Part shown: piece by piece, positions 25,620 to 36,475 of the stretch
How positions within the stretch are numbered: the stretch's first letter is position 1
Layout of the letters: each line of letters starts with the position of its first letter
Assembly (NCBI GenBank): GCA_004026145.2
Contig: CP034985.2
Location: 732,720 to 796,719, forward strand
Direction: 5' to 3'
DNA: 64,000 nucleotides
From: Takifugu bimaculatus
Taxonomy: Eukaryota; Chordata; Actinopteri; Tetraodontiformes; Tetraodontidae
Notes under the pieces: model-generated
Databases searched by the model: none
What the model saw: only the letters and a program-made list of their open reading frames with translations
Told to the model about the DNA's origin: nothing
Position numbers and translations under genes: made by a program

Positions 25620-26282
25620 GTTTCTCAGTGTGTGTGTGAGTGTCTCAGTGTGTGTGTGAGTGTCTCAGTGTGTGTGTGTATCAGTGTGTGTACGTGAGTG
25701 TATCAGTGTGTGTCTCAGTGTGTGTGCGAGTGTATCTGTGTGTGTGTGTGTCTCAGTGTGTGTCTCAGTGTGTGTCTCAGTGGATGTGTGTGTCTCAGTG
25801 TGTCTCAGTGTGTGTGCGAGTGTATCTGCGTGTGTGTGTATCAGTGTGTGTGAGTGTGTGTAAGTGTATCAGTGTGTGTGTGTGTGTGTGAGTGTATCAG
25901 TGTGTGTGTGAGTGTCTCAGTGTGTGTACGTGAGTGTCTCAGTGTGTGTCTCAGTGGATGTGTTGTGTCTCAGTGTGTGTGCGAGTGTATCTGTGTGTGT
26001 GTGTCTCAGTGTGTGTCTCAGTGTGTGTGTATCAGTGTGTGTGTGTGTCTCAGTGTGTGTGTATCAGTGTGTGTGTCTCAGTGTGTGTGTATCAGTGTGT
26101 GTCTCAGTGTGTGTGTATCAGTGTGTGTGTGTGTCTCAGTGTGTGTCTCAGTGTGTGCGTGTGTCTCAGTGTGTGTGTCTCAGTGTGTATCAGTGTGTGT
26201 GTGTCTCAGTGTGTGTCTCAGTGTGTGTGTGTCTCAGTGTGTGTGTGTCTCAGTGTGTGCCTGGGTGTGTGTTAACATCCAG
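25620..26282 (+). repeat. Compound (TG)n / GTGTCTCAGTGTG array
   Basis: Long low-complexity array of TGTGTG interrupted by TCTCAG, TATCAG or GAGTG. All six frames stay open over much of it, which explains spurious Cys/Val/Ser-rich reading frames. Not coding. Confidence 0.92.
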
Positions 26283-26471
26283 GTTTGTATTTGGCTGGTT
26301 TATAATAAACGACTGTAGCTGCACTGCTCAGCACTCTTATTGATGCGGGTGTTTCTGGTGGAGCCGACTGAGTCTGACTGACAGCACCAGGCTGAGACGG
26401 TGGCTCTGCTCCACTTTTCATCCCCCACTAGTGAGAAAGCACCTGAATATCAGCCAATGAAGTGGGATCAA

Positions 26472-27050
26472 CACTCCAGCAGCAGAGCAGCAGCAGCATA
26501 GCAGCAGCGACAGCAGAGCAGCAGCAGTAGAGCAGCAGCAGCAGAGCAGCAGTAGAGCAGCAGTAGAGCAGCAGTAGAGCAGCAGCAGAGCAGCAGCAGA
26601 GCAGCAGCAGAGCAGCAGTAGAGCAGCAGTAGAGCAGCAGCAGAGCAGCAGCAGAGCAGCAGTAGAGCAGCAGTAGAGCAGCAGCAGAGCAGCAGTACAG
26701 CAGCAGTACAGCAGCAGTAGAGCAGCAGTAGAGCAGCAGTACAGCAGCAGCAGAGCAGCAGTAGAGCAGCAGTACAGCAGCAGTAGAGCAGCAGTACAGC
26801 AGCAGCAGAGCAGCAGTACAGCAGCAGCAGAGCAGCAGTACAGCAGCAGCAGAGCAGCAGTAGAGCAGCAGTACAGCAGCAGCAGAGCAGCAGTACAGCA
26901 GCAGCAGAGCAGCAGCAGAGCAGCAGCAGAGCAGCAGTAGAGCAGCAGTAGAGCAGCAGCAGAGCAGCAGTAGAGCAGCAGTAGAGCAGCAGCAGAGCAG
27001 CAGCAGAGCAGCAGTAGAGCAGCAGTAGAGCAGCAGCAGAGCAGCAGGGC
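26472..27050 (+). repeat. Minisatellite, GCAGCAGTAGA / GCAGCAGCAGA units
   Basis: About 50 units of 11-12 bases built from AGCAGCAG followed by TAG, CAG or TAC. A 204-codon open frame on the minus strand made only of Leu/Cys/Ala/Ser/Tyr is a by-product of the repeat. Confidence 0.92.
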
Positions 27051-27103
27051 GCTGGGAGCATGCTCAGTCTGAAACCTGTCACTGCCAGGAGCCCATTGTC
27101 ATG

Positions 27104-27154
27104 GAAACAAAAAATATAGAGGCAGTCAGGCGACTGCCTCTATATTTTTGTTTC
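27104..27154. repeat. Near-perfect 23-bp inverted repeat with a 4-base loop
   Basis: Left arm 27104-27127, loop AGGC at 27128-27131, right arm 27132-27154. The arms pair fully except for one extra A in the left arm. The stem is rich in A/T at its base and GC in the middle (AGGCAGTC / GACTGCCT). Function unknown. Confidence 0.85.
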
Positions 27155-27249
27155 ACCACAACTGGAATTAAAGCATTATAATAAACACTTTCTTATACAG
27201 CTCGCACAGATACATCAGACACACGCGCACACTCAGAATCACACGCACG

Positions 27250-27525
27250 CTAATGACGTAAGAATGTTGGAGTGAGGGCTGAGTTTCTTGGATCTATGTC
27301 GGGATCTTCTCGACATTCCTCCAGATGTGACGTCACCTCTGGAGTTGTACTCCGATCAGATGGAGCCGTTTCCTGTTTAAAACGCTGCCAGGAATTAAGC
27401 CAAAGTTCGACAACAGCAGCAGAACCGAGCCCAGGTTCTGAAGATAAAGCTGCCAGCGGCGTTCGGGCCGCCACCAGCGCGAGCTGAGCGATTTGAACGC
27501 AAACGTCCGGTTTGATCGTCATCAA
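27250..27525 (-). CDS. Hypothetical 91-residue reading frame beside a CpG island
   Basis: I do not recognise this protein. It starts at an ATG at 27525 in GC-rich sequence directly next to the CpG-rich segment at 27,540-27,740. It has mixed composition with a leucine/alanine-rich first half (VQIAQLALVAARTPLAAL) and a charged end (HLEECREDPDIDP), unlike the repeat-derived frames nearby. It could be a first coding exon of a minus-strand transcript, possibly an upstream plekhg3 exon, or a chance frame in a CpG island. Confidence 0.25.
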   Translation of the reverse strand: MMTIKPDVCVQIAQLALVAARTPLAALSSEPGLGSAAVVELWLNSWQRFKQETAPSDRSTTPEVTSHLEECREDPDIDPRNSALTPTFLRH

Positions 27526-27529
27526 AAGT

Positions 27530-27760
27530 TCTCAGAAACGAGGAGACGCTTCCGCCTGTGGAGACGCGTCGGTGGAACAGACGGAGAGAACTTTTCGAAC
27601 TCACCTGCTCAAAACTCCGCCCGTCCGCACCGTCTGTCCCTCCGTCCCCAGTCTATCGGGTCCCGCTGTCTGTGTCCAGCTGTCCGCCTGTGTCTCTGCC
27701 GCCGGATACTTGCGCACATGCGCAGCAGCTCAAACACGGCAGGTTTCTTTGTCACGTGAA
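27530..27760. promoter_or_regulatory. CpG-rich promoter-like segment
   Basis: Many CpGs, and TTGCGCACATGCGCAGC at about 27,710-27,726 resembles an NRF1 site (GCGCATGCGC type). It lies between plekhg3 and spint1, both on the minus strand, so it could drive plekhg3 from a distal first exon or an unannotated short transcript. Confidence 0.4.
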
Positions 27761-28595
27761 TAAGTCATTTCGGTTTCGGGAGAACCTCTTCAACATTTTT
27801 ACCTACGAGGACCAAAGTCGCCAATCGTGATTGCAGGAATTTAAAATGAAAGACAATTCTGAGGAGAAGCCAGAATAAAACAATGGAGGAGTAACAACAG
27901 GTTGACTGTCTTCCCCCTGCTGGACCGACAGCTTCAATGTTGCCTTCAGGCAACTTCAGTGTCAGTGAACGCCTCACAGCACAAGCGAGGCTTTGGAGTA
28001 CTTTGGATACTTCAAACACAGAAAATGTACACAGTAGAACCTGCACCCTGACAAGTGATGACAATCCCATTTAAGCTAATGTGCTACATTTAAAAGTCAT
28101 ATTTCCAAGTTTCTTGTTTCCATGTAATTTTATTGGCAAACTGAAGAGTTTTATTAATATTCAAACAGCAGCAGTACATCCTGTGATTAGCACATTCACA
28201 ACCAAAACACAACAGAGGAATTACGCCCAAACTAATTAATAAATAGATTAAAGGCCAACCAACATCAAAAACGAACATTTGACTGACGTGAACCTGCAGA
28301 AGGAAAAAAAAAGACACACAAACAAAAGATAGACACTGGAAAATGCCTGGAGCTAGATGCTAACAGCAATGCTAATGCCAAAATCTTTAGCAGATATAAT
28401 CAGTACATTGTGGGCCTTCAGCATAGCATGTTAGCATGCTAACAAGAACTGTCTACTGTCACCACCAGTGATGTCATTACATATCATCCGATCACCGCTG
28501 ATCATGTGACCAAAGCCCAAACTGATGAAAACAAACAGATTCCGTGAACCAGGTGTTCGCTGTGGCGATGATGTCATCCAGCTGTGCTGATGATG
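27761..28595. other. Spint1 3' region
   Basis: AT-rich sequence with no conserved frame. The proximal part is probably spint1 3' UTR, because the candidate poly(A) signals lie at 28129-28155. Confidence 0.4.
28129..28134 (-). terminator. spint1: Candidate spint1 polyadenylation signal
   Basis: AATAAA on the minus strand about 460 bases past the spint1 stop. A second copy lies at 28150-28155. Confidence 0.45.
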
Positions 28596-31500
28596 TCATA
28601 TGGGCTTGGTGGTACTGTTGTAAACAAGAGTGTCTTGTTCTGACAACGCCACATGGGCGGGGCCTGTAGCAACTGGCCTGTGGGAGCGCTTTCTCCTCGA
28701 CTTCAGAAAGCAGTATGTGAGGATGGCCAGCAGAGCCAAGATGGCTACAGCCAGAAGAACTGCCAGCGCGATGTTACCTGAGGAGGAAGTAACTCCATCA
28801 GACGGCTGACGCCACAGAATCAGATTTATTGCTCAGACTTTACTTCTCACCAGATTCACTCTCTTCTTCCTTCTCAAAACGTTCAAACAGGCCTCTGAAG
28901 TAGACGCTTTGCTCTGCAGACAGAACACAACACTATACCCAACCAGCAGGAAGTAGAACCACCTGATCATGAAGGATTGTGGGAGGTGCACTCACCAGTA
29001 ACACCACTGCAGCTTTCTTCACACTTGGGTTCCTCCTCAAAGTTGTTGTCATTAGCATCACAGCCGCCGTAGGTGAAACGGGCGCACTTCCTGTCCAGTG
29101 GGTTGTAGTACCAGCGGGTGAAACTCGCGCGACATGGTCCTGTGTGGGGGGGCTCTGAGCACCGCGCTGCCAACAGAAGGGAGCGGGCTATGTTAGCTGT
29201 CGCTGCTAGCATGTTGCTGTGTTAGCTAAGCTGAATAGCTCACCTTTTTTTCTGTTCACATTGATTTCCAGAAGGCGTGAGAAGGTCTGGTTCACTGAGG
29301 AGGAGGAAGAAGAGGAAGGTCAGAGTTAAGTGTGTTCGTGCGTGTGTGCACTTGTGTGAGTCTTACGTTCGCTGCAGTGGTTCTCATCTGATCCATCGCT
29401 GCAGTGTTTGACTCCATCACACTCCAGACTTTTATGCAGACAGCAGCCAGCCCCACAGGTCAGCTGGCTGGGAGAACACAGAGAACCGCACACCCCTGAT
29501 CACACACACAGACACACACACACACACACACACAGACACACACACACTTTGAAATTTTACATTTTCTAAGCTGCAACAAAGAAGTGCATCATGGCACTGA
29601 CTTGCTGTTGGTACAGTAACGCTCCTCTCCGACATCTCTGAAAAAACAAGCAAATTCATCAGGACTCACTCTACAATTTAAAGTATACTGTCTGTGCTAT
29701 CAGTGGACTGTCTGTGTGCCATCTGTGGACTGTCTGTGTGCCATCTGTGAACTGTTTGCCGTCTGTGGACTGTCTGTGCTATCTCTGGACTGTCTGTGTG
29801 CTGTCTGCGGACTGTCTGTGTGCTGTCTACAGACTGTCTTTGTGCCGTCTGTGGACTGTCTGTGCCATCTGTGGACTGTCTGTGTGCCATCTGTGGACTG
29901 TCTGTGTGCCATCTGTGGACTGTCTGTGTGCTGTCTACAGACTGTCTTTGTGCCATCTGTGGACTGTCTGTGTGCCACCTGTGTACTGTCTGTGCTATCT
30001 GTGGACTGTCTGTGTGCCGCCTGTGGACTAGTACCTGTGACTCCCTTGCAGGCAGACAGACATTCCTCTTTGGAGAGGAAGTTGTTGTTGTTTCCTTTAC
30101 ATCCTCCGAATGTGAAGCGTTCACAGTCACCTGTGGAAGAGTTGTACCACCAGCGAGGGAACGCAGCTCGACAAGGGCCGACCTTCACGGGGGCCTGGCA
30201 AAATGCTGACAACAGACAATAGGCAACATGATCACGTGACCCTCCAGGAAGCCTCTGATTGGACACACTGCCTTTCACTTCACACTGACTACACTGTTCT
30301 CCCGTGATGCAACAGCAGCCTGAAACTACAGTCCGACTGACGTCCTACACAAACACATCGCATTGCTACAGCTCTGATGGCCTCTGCTGTTGTGCTGCAC
30401 TTTAAACTCACAGGGCGTGTCGTAACCGTGACAACAACAATGCTGACAGGGCCTCAGTATTGCAAACTGACCTCTAATCAGCTTGAGGTGATGCCAATAG
30501 AAATAGAAGGTGCCTGTGGGTCTGTGAGTGTTTCCAGTCTGACCGGTTTGAACAGGTGTGTGTGTGTGTGCACAGACATGCTGCTCCTGCACCAGTGAAG
30601 TGTGTGTGGGTGTGGCAGTGTTCTAACGCTCATTAGATTCCAGAGGTGAGTGTTTGTTGACTTAATTTCACTCTAAAGGTGATGATGACATCACTGATCA
30701 GTGTCACTGATCAATCACTCAAACACACAATCTGATTATTTCTCATCAATAAAGTGATTGTTGGCTTCTGTTGGCAGAAAAAGCAGCATTAATTGAAAGG
30801 CTCCATTTCCCATGAGCACTCACAGCTGCTCAGCTCTGGACTGAGAACGAGGACGCTGACGTTGGCGGCGTCTGATTGGTGGTTGGAGTCGGTGACGGTC
30901 AGCTGGAAGATGTAGGATCCCGGCTGCAGGCCAGAGACGTGTACCTGGTCAGGTAGGTCCGTCTTCTGCGGGTTTAAATGTGTTCAAACTTTATTGATAC
31001 GTACAGCATGACACCAGGACAGAACCAAAACATTTTGGGGGGTTTGAGTTTTACATGGCGCCCTGGAGCACAGCAACACATTTAAGCCCCGCCCATCATA
31101 CCTCAATTGAGACTTTGTTATTGCCGCTCTGCAACTGCCCAGTGGTAATCTGTGATGTGGGCACCGCCAAGGGGCAAACTCTCAATGCCGTTGAGCACGA
31201 CTAAGGTTCCGGGCTGAACAACAACGTCACGTCCTGCGTTGGCGATGGGCGGGACTTGCTTTCCTAGGAGACAACAATGACGACACAAAAGAACAGAAGG
31301 TTGGAGAATTCTGTCCTTCAATATCTAAATCTGGGATTAAATGTGCCGTAGAACAGGCCAGATAGAGCAGGCTATGCTATGTGTTACAGGCATGCTAGTT
31401 TTTGCTAGATGCTAGAGAATACAGCTGTGTCATGCATACTAGGTATTTACATGCTGCATACATGTTACATGCTACATATTACATGTTGAGGACTACATGC

Positions 31501-32886
31501 TTCCAATTACATAAAACAGGTTACACACTAAACGATACATGCTACAGACTACATGTTACATACTGGAGGGTTAGATGCTACACACTACATATTAAAGGTT
31601 ACCTGCTATATGTTACATGCTACGTGTTACAGACGACATGCTACATTCTGCAGCCAGGCTTTGTGATACAGACAGCTAATGTTCTCACGGCAGCCATCAC
31701 CTACTGCTGAAGAAGGGTAGCTGTTTATTATTTGAACACATCTCCATTTTTAAAAATTAGTTTTAAAGTATTTCTGAATAGTTTTTGATCAGAGTATCAC
31801 TTCTGTTGAGTTCTGATAATATTTTTTCTTCCCCATTACTGAAAACATATCTCCTACTGGAACCATCTGGTTGGAACTCATCTACCTCTCGTCTCCTGTG
31901 CTCCTCACATGAGCATCATCTGGCAAAGCTGCCAGTTCAGACACAACATCTCAGACTCCTCTCTTCCTTTGTTCCCACGGTGGAACAACCTCCAGAGCAG
32001 GAGTGTCCCTCTCTACCTTCAACGAGATGTAGGAGACGCAGCTCTTCTGAGAGCTGCTACTATCCTGACAGCACTTCCATCTCCTCTTCTTCCCCTCCAT
32101 ATCTCTGCTCTGGTAGAGATATGGACTGTACACTTTGGTCAAAAGCTTCAATAAATGACCAAAATGTGAAAATCCTCGGAACAGGAAGCCAGCACAGATC
32201 CCGTGGGGTTTTCCCGCCTTAGCCGTTGCTAATGCTACACCATGTGATGCTTGGCGGCTTTGTATTTAGTGTTCCTTCCAACCTGCTGCTCCAGTCAGTT
32301 TGCAGCTGGTATCCAGTCACTGACTGACAGGTCGGTCTGCCTGGGCACCAACATCCAGACTTGAGTTGGTTATGATCAGAACTTGCCCCAGACTCAACAC
32401 CAACCTGTCTCCACCTGTAAACATCTGTCCTCCAATGATATGTGTCTTTGATCTTCTATTAGATTGGCTGATTAAGACTCACCATCTCCATCTGGTCCCT
32501 GGAGGTGTTTCAGGAACACAGACTCTCTGATGAAGCTCCGGTACCCAACCAAGTTCACGAACCTACACACGAACCGGTTCCGGTGGATGCAGTTAAAAAG
32601 GACGCATGTGAAGTTTCGTGCGTCCTCCGCGCCGCGGAAGCGCGGGTCCAGGAGCGCCAGGTTGCAGTGCGCCCGTTCACAGCACAGACTTTGACAGGCG
32701 TCAGCGGAGGGCACCTGGGCAGAGTCCAGAATAGCCGCTCCCTCCATCACAGCGTCCTCCGAGTCCAACTACGAAGTCCTCCGGACCAGACCGGAAGGCG
32801 CTGTTACATTGGGCGGTGGGCTCCGCCGCCGCGCACCGCAGGAGCAGAAGCGGTAGCAGGACAGAGGACAAGGAACACGTAGACAT
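28596..32886 (-). CDS. spint1: Hepatocyte growth factor activator inhibitor 1 (Kunitz-type, membrane-anchored)
   Basis: HAI-1 is a type I membrane protein that blocks matriptase and HGF activator through Kunitz domains. Exons: 32886-32483 (signal peptide with LLPLLLL core, then MANSC domain; QSLCCERAHCNLALLD), 31263-31102 and 30965-30824 (PKD-like domain; PPIANAGRDVVVQPG, GLQPGSYIFQLTVTDS), 30205-30035 (Kunitz 1; VGPCRAAFPRWWYN, CERFTFGGC), 29495-29367 (LDL-receptor class A; CDGVKHCSDGSDENHC), 29294-29244, 29166-28996 (Kunitz 2; TGPCRASFTRWYYN, CARFTYGGC), 28913-28851 and 28777-28596 (transmembrane segment, basic stop-transfer, tail ending LVYNSTTKPI). The P1 residue is Arg in both Kunitz domains (GPCRA). 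The first exon is 404 nt and the second 162 nt; each is exactly one base too long for splice phase, near 32,765 and 31,138-31,140. Confidence 0.92.
29700..30030 (+). repeat. 22-bp minisatellite abutting the Kunitz-1 splice donor
   Basis: Units of GTGGACTGTCTGTGTGCCATCT with variants (TGCTGTCTACAGA, CCGTCT) fill the spint1 intron from a few bases past the donor at 30034. The minus strand stays open through the whole array in the Kunitz-1 frame. Confidence 0.88.
31400..31660. repeat. Degenerate tandem repeat (GCTACATACTACATGTTACAT-like)
   Basis: Imperfect repeats of TACATGCTACA / TTACATGCTAC in the spint1 intron between exons 1 and 2. Unit length is irregular. Confidence 0.7.
31785..32165 (+). 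repeat. Possible retroelement relic in the first spint1 intron
   Basis: Two overlapping plus-strand frames carry words such as LPLFPRWNNLQSRSVPLY that resemble the end of a fish non-LTR or transposase frame, followed by AATAAATG. Too decayed for a family call. Confidence 0.3.
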
Positions 32887-33600
32887 GTTACCGTGTCCAA
32901 TGGTACTCGCCCAGTTTGACGCGCGAACACAAGAACTGGACGTGGTCTTGTCGTCGGAGAATGCCTTGAATGTATAGTTGCTCCACCTTTGTCCCTCAGG
33001 TGTGTCTTACCTGCTCACAGGTAGATTGACACGCCTCTAACTCCCAACCTGTGCTGACGTCACCCCTTGGCGTGGGAACAGATTTCGTTTCTTTGAGGAC
33101 GTAACTGTTGATCGTTTTAATTTATCTTAGAATTAATAATTTAAGGAAACAATCAATGTGTGTGTCCGTGCGTGCGTGGGCGTGTCTGTGCGTTTGTGCA
33201 TGTATGTGTACATGTATCTCTGTGTACATGTGTGGCTGTGCGTGTCCGCGTATGTGCGCGTGTTAATGAGAGTGTGTGTTTGTTATTATAAGATCAATTT
33301 AAACTTTAAATGTGTGGGACTTCTCCTTTTCGCCACAAGGGGGCGCAGAATTCGAGTCACGTGTACCAAGTCTGGATTCAGAAGATCATCCAAGTCTCTT
33401 GCTTCATTCACACCAGAAGAGACTTCGGTGACTGGCGGTCATTCATTTTCAAAGGACGCTCGTGTAGACGATGTGTGCGACCACAGGCGATTTAACCACT
33501 TCTGGTGTTGGAACCATAACATAAATACACATAAAAATATATAACCTGGAGATACGGTAGCTACTATCGCCAATATAGATGTTAAATATCTCAGACATAG
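32887..33600. other. Spint1 upstream region
   Basis: It begins with GC-richer sequence that may include the spint1 promoter and continues into a GTGTGTGCGTG-type low-complexity run (about 33,155-33,285). No gene seen. Confidence 0.35.
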
Positions 33601-34290
33601 ATTTAGTCACGCTGCTGTTGACAGTCTGATGATGGAGGGGTGAAGGACCTGCAGTCGTGGCCCCTTCCTCCACTGTGACTGGAGCAGCTTACAACTGAAG
33701 GTTATGCTCAGGGCCTTCACAGTCCAGGGGCTCACAGGTGTCCCCCATAATGCCATCAGCCTGAGTATCGTCCTCCTCTCACACACACTCAGTGCAGTGG
33801 ACAGTCCTCTCTTCCTGTCCCAGTGTGTGCAGCCCCCAGTGCAGCTGACCACAGCATAGAAGACGGTAGCTTCCTAGACACTCCAAAAGACCTCATGCTC
33901 TTCAGCAGGTGTACAGGACATCTACATGCTGAGACCAGTCCAGTCAGGAATGTGTACTTCTCCATCACCAGTGTCCAAACCCTGGATGTTCACCCGTGTG
34001 CTGATGGATGGATTCCTCTGGAAAATGATCACTAGCTCCTTCATCTTGGTTGCCACCTGGGAACTTGAGAAGACTGAGGTTCCAGGTTTTAAGAGGATAG
34101 GAGAGAGAACTGAGGAACGCTCTCTCTGCATCTCAGATGCTTGAGGATGATCCTCCCAGTGGGATCTGAGGGACGCACCATCTTTGGCACTGGAAGAGGA
34201 ATTCTGAAGATCAGGTTGGCCAGGCAGGACCACCATTATCTGCTCTCCTCTGTTCACATGGATGTTCATTAATGTGACCACCGCTGTGCC
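33600..34290 (-). mobile_element. Degenerate non-LTR retrotransposon relic (3' coding end)
   Basis: Minus-strand frames, interrupted by stops and shifts, give phrases seen in fish LINE C-termini (GCTHWDRKRG, VLHPSIIRLSTAA and LECLGSYRLLCCGQLHWGLHTLGQE in pieces). No intact domain remains. Confidence 0.5.
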
Positions 34291-34640
34291 CAGTAGCGTG
34301 TTTATTCACATGATGGTTCGTATGTTCACCAGAAAAAAGAGCTGGTCTGATGTTATGAATGAAACATGTCTCATTACCTGTTTATATCTGGTTTAGCTGA
34401 AAGTAAGACTGAGTCTAACTGAGGTGAGTTGAGCTGAGTCACCTCCTCCTCGGGGCATGTTGCTGCTTGTATGTGTGTGTGCGTGTGTGTGTGTGTGTGT
34501 GGGGGGGGGGTCCTTTCGTTGTTTATTGTTCAGTCCCATCAATAATCAATGAATCCATTTTGGTTCATAAGGACTAAAAGCTGGAAAACAAAACTGGCTG
34601 AAATTATTTTAATGTCAACAAACCAAAAAGAAAGTAAACT
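34291..34640. other. Intergenic with (GT)n and G-run
   Basis: Contains GTGTGTGCGTGTGTG followed by GGGGGGGG (about 34,470-34,511). Otherwise no feature seen. Confidence 0.5.
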
Positions 34641-34647
34641 CCGCCCA

Positions 34648-34817
34648 CTGCTCCATATTTAAGACCGGGATGAGCAACGGGGGGAGGGGTGTGTGTGAAC
34701 ATTGGGAGGAGGTACAAACAGGAGAGAGACTCAGGGCGTCAGCAGCTCACGGAACTCACCTGGTCTGAGCAGGACTCACCTGGAATCATCTGGAATCACC
34801 TGAACTCAGCTGGACAG
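34648..34817 (+). promoter_or_regulatory. pak6: Candidate pak6 promoter and non-coding first exon
   Basis: A TATA-like CCATATTTAAG (about 34,650-34,660) precedes a segment that ends in a strong donor (GGACAG then GTGAGTG, at 34,818). Plus-strand pak6 is the next gene downstream and has no splice acceptor problem at its ATG exon. The link to pak6 is inferred from position. Confidence 0.35.
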
Positions 34818-35680
34818 GTGAGTGTAGCAGTTTTATCCAACAGAAGATCTAAAAACATGAATTCTTAACATTTTCAGTGTTCCGTTAACCCTTGTGTGTG
34901 GAAAAGTTGCTCCACTGACGCTGAGCAGATGTTCCACAGAACATTCTGAAAACATTCTGAAAGAGATCATATAAAGAACACAAAGAAAAAGTGGTTGTTG
35001 TAGTTGTCCTGTGGGATCGGGTGGGAGCCACAGGGGCACCACATGGGTCCAGAACGGATCTCTGCCCCAGCCTGATTCCATGATCACTGGATGGTCCGTC
35101 ATCCGGTCAAGTTTGAGCATGAGCAGACTAGTTCTATTGTATGAATCAGGTTTACCAGAACCTCAAAAGACAACTAATTTATGGACCTTCACACCTGTAG
35201 GTGCTAGCAACGCTGGTCAGACATTACTCTGCTGGGTGGACAGTCAATCCAAAAGACTGAGGATGAACTCACACTAGCAAACCTTTGTTGCCCAAAGTGA
35301 GGACGGTTCTGAACAAAAGAAGGAACCAGATTGCCAAAGCACATATACAGCAACACTTATGAACACCTTGTGTACCTTCCCTGTGACCCTCAAAGGGATA
35401 AAGCGGTTAAGAAGACAAGATGAGAGACGTGAACACGTACATATACCACAAGTAAGATGTCTGTATAAAGATAAATATGCCGTCTTTCTAATTAAAGGTT
35501 CCAGAGTTTAAGTAAATGCAGATTAAGAACCACAGAGCAGCTGGTCTGTTGGTCTGTCCAGTCCACTGGCTGTCCCTCTGTCAGTAGCAGCTACAGGGTA
35601 CTGCTGGCTTGGTGCACTCTCCCCAGACATATCACGATTTCCAGCAGATTTTAAGGAGAAATGAGTCTCTCCTGTCTTTA
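34818..35680. other. Intergenic / putative pak6 5' intron
   Basis: No coding signal. A SINE-tail-like string (gaccctcaaagggataaagcgg at about 35,386-35,407) resembles the tail at 14,160-14,182. Confidence 0.4.
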
Positions 35681-35689
35681 AATGTGTGG

Positions 35690-35940
35690 CTTGAAATGCA
35701 TCTCAGTCTCCATCTCCCCTTCACATGTATCCTGGATATGTGTTTGTGTGCTCTATGGGGGTTGGGCCCAGCATAAACTGGGGTCTCATTCCATCATACT
35801 GCGGCCTTTTCTGGAACTCTTCAGGCTGACCGTCAGGCCAAGTCTGAGAGAAGTGATACTGGTGATCTAGGAGTCGCTGTGGTCCATCTTTAGAGTTGGA
35901 CAGCAGCACCAGATCTTCTGCATTCAAGACATCTGTGATC
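35690..35940 (-). mobile_element. Reverse transcriptase fragment of a non-LTR retrotransposon
   Basis: The minus strand reads DLVLLSNSKDGPQRLLDHQ, a decayed ADDLVLLS catalytic motif, followed by SQTWPDGQPEEFQKRPQY, as in LINE palm and thumb regions. It is only a fragment. Confidence 0.7.
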
Positions 35941-36221
35941 TGTGTTGTTGAGGGTGACGCCTGGAGCTAAACACTCTTATAATGTTTTGCTAAGTGTTGG
36001 GACGAGAACTGGTTCCTTCCATTACTTCTTGGCTCTGGGAGAATACTGTGATCTCACTTCATCTTCACTGAGAATCTACAATGAGTCTCAAATCTACAGA
36101 GCAGGAAATATTTTATTTTTTTTGATTTATTTTGATGTCAGTGTTTTCCAATAAGGGTGTGGAGAGTATAGATGCGGTTGGTGGTTCTATGATTCTGGAT
36201 TTTTTTTTTTGTCTGAGGGAA

Positions 36222-36475
36222 TTTTGATCAGCAAGGAATTGTTGCAATCTGTTGTTGATAATTGAGCAGAACATCTTCCTTGGGTTGCTAATGATGGGTG
36301 CTATTAGTCCCTGGTGTCAGATGTTGGGAAAATGTCCCAAATTCTTCAACATGGTGGTAAGTCTGGGACCTTTTCCCAACATCTGACACCAAGGACGAAT
36401 AGTGCCCATCAGCATCAGCAACCTGAAGATGTTCTGCTCAATTATCAACAGCAGATCGCAACAATTCCTTTCCTC
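36222..36475. repeat. Foldback of about 110-bp arms made of LINE sequence
   Basis: Left arm about 36,226-36,341 and right arm about 36,367-36,475 are reverse complements with a few mismatches (for example TGGTGTCAGATGTTGGGAAAA against TTTTCCCAACATCTGACACCA). The spacer is about 25 bases. The right arm continues into the LINE piece, so the left arm is an inverted duplicate of it. Confidence 0.85.

Noticed and set aside
25640..26343. Several long plus-strand Cys/Val/Ser-rich reading frames
   Set aside because: They are translations of a (TG)n/TCTCAG array; all frames are open only because the repeat lacks stops.
26468..27082. 204-codon Leu/Cys/Ala/Tyr frame on the minus strand, resembling a membrane protein
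   Set aside because: It is produced by the GCAGCAGTAGA minisatellite and has no non-repeat core.
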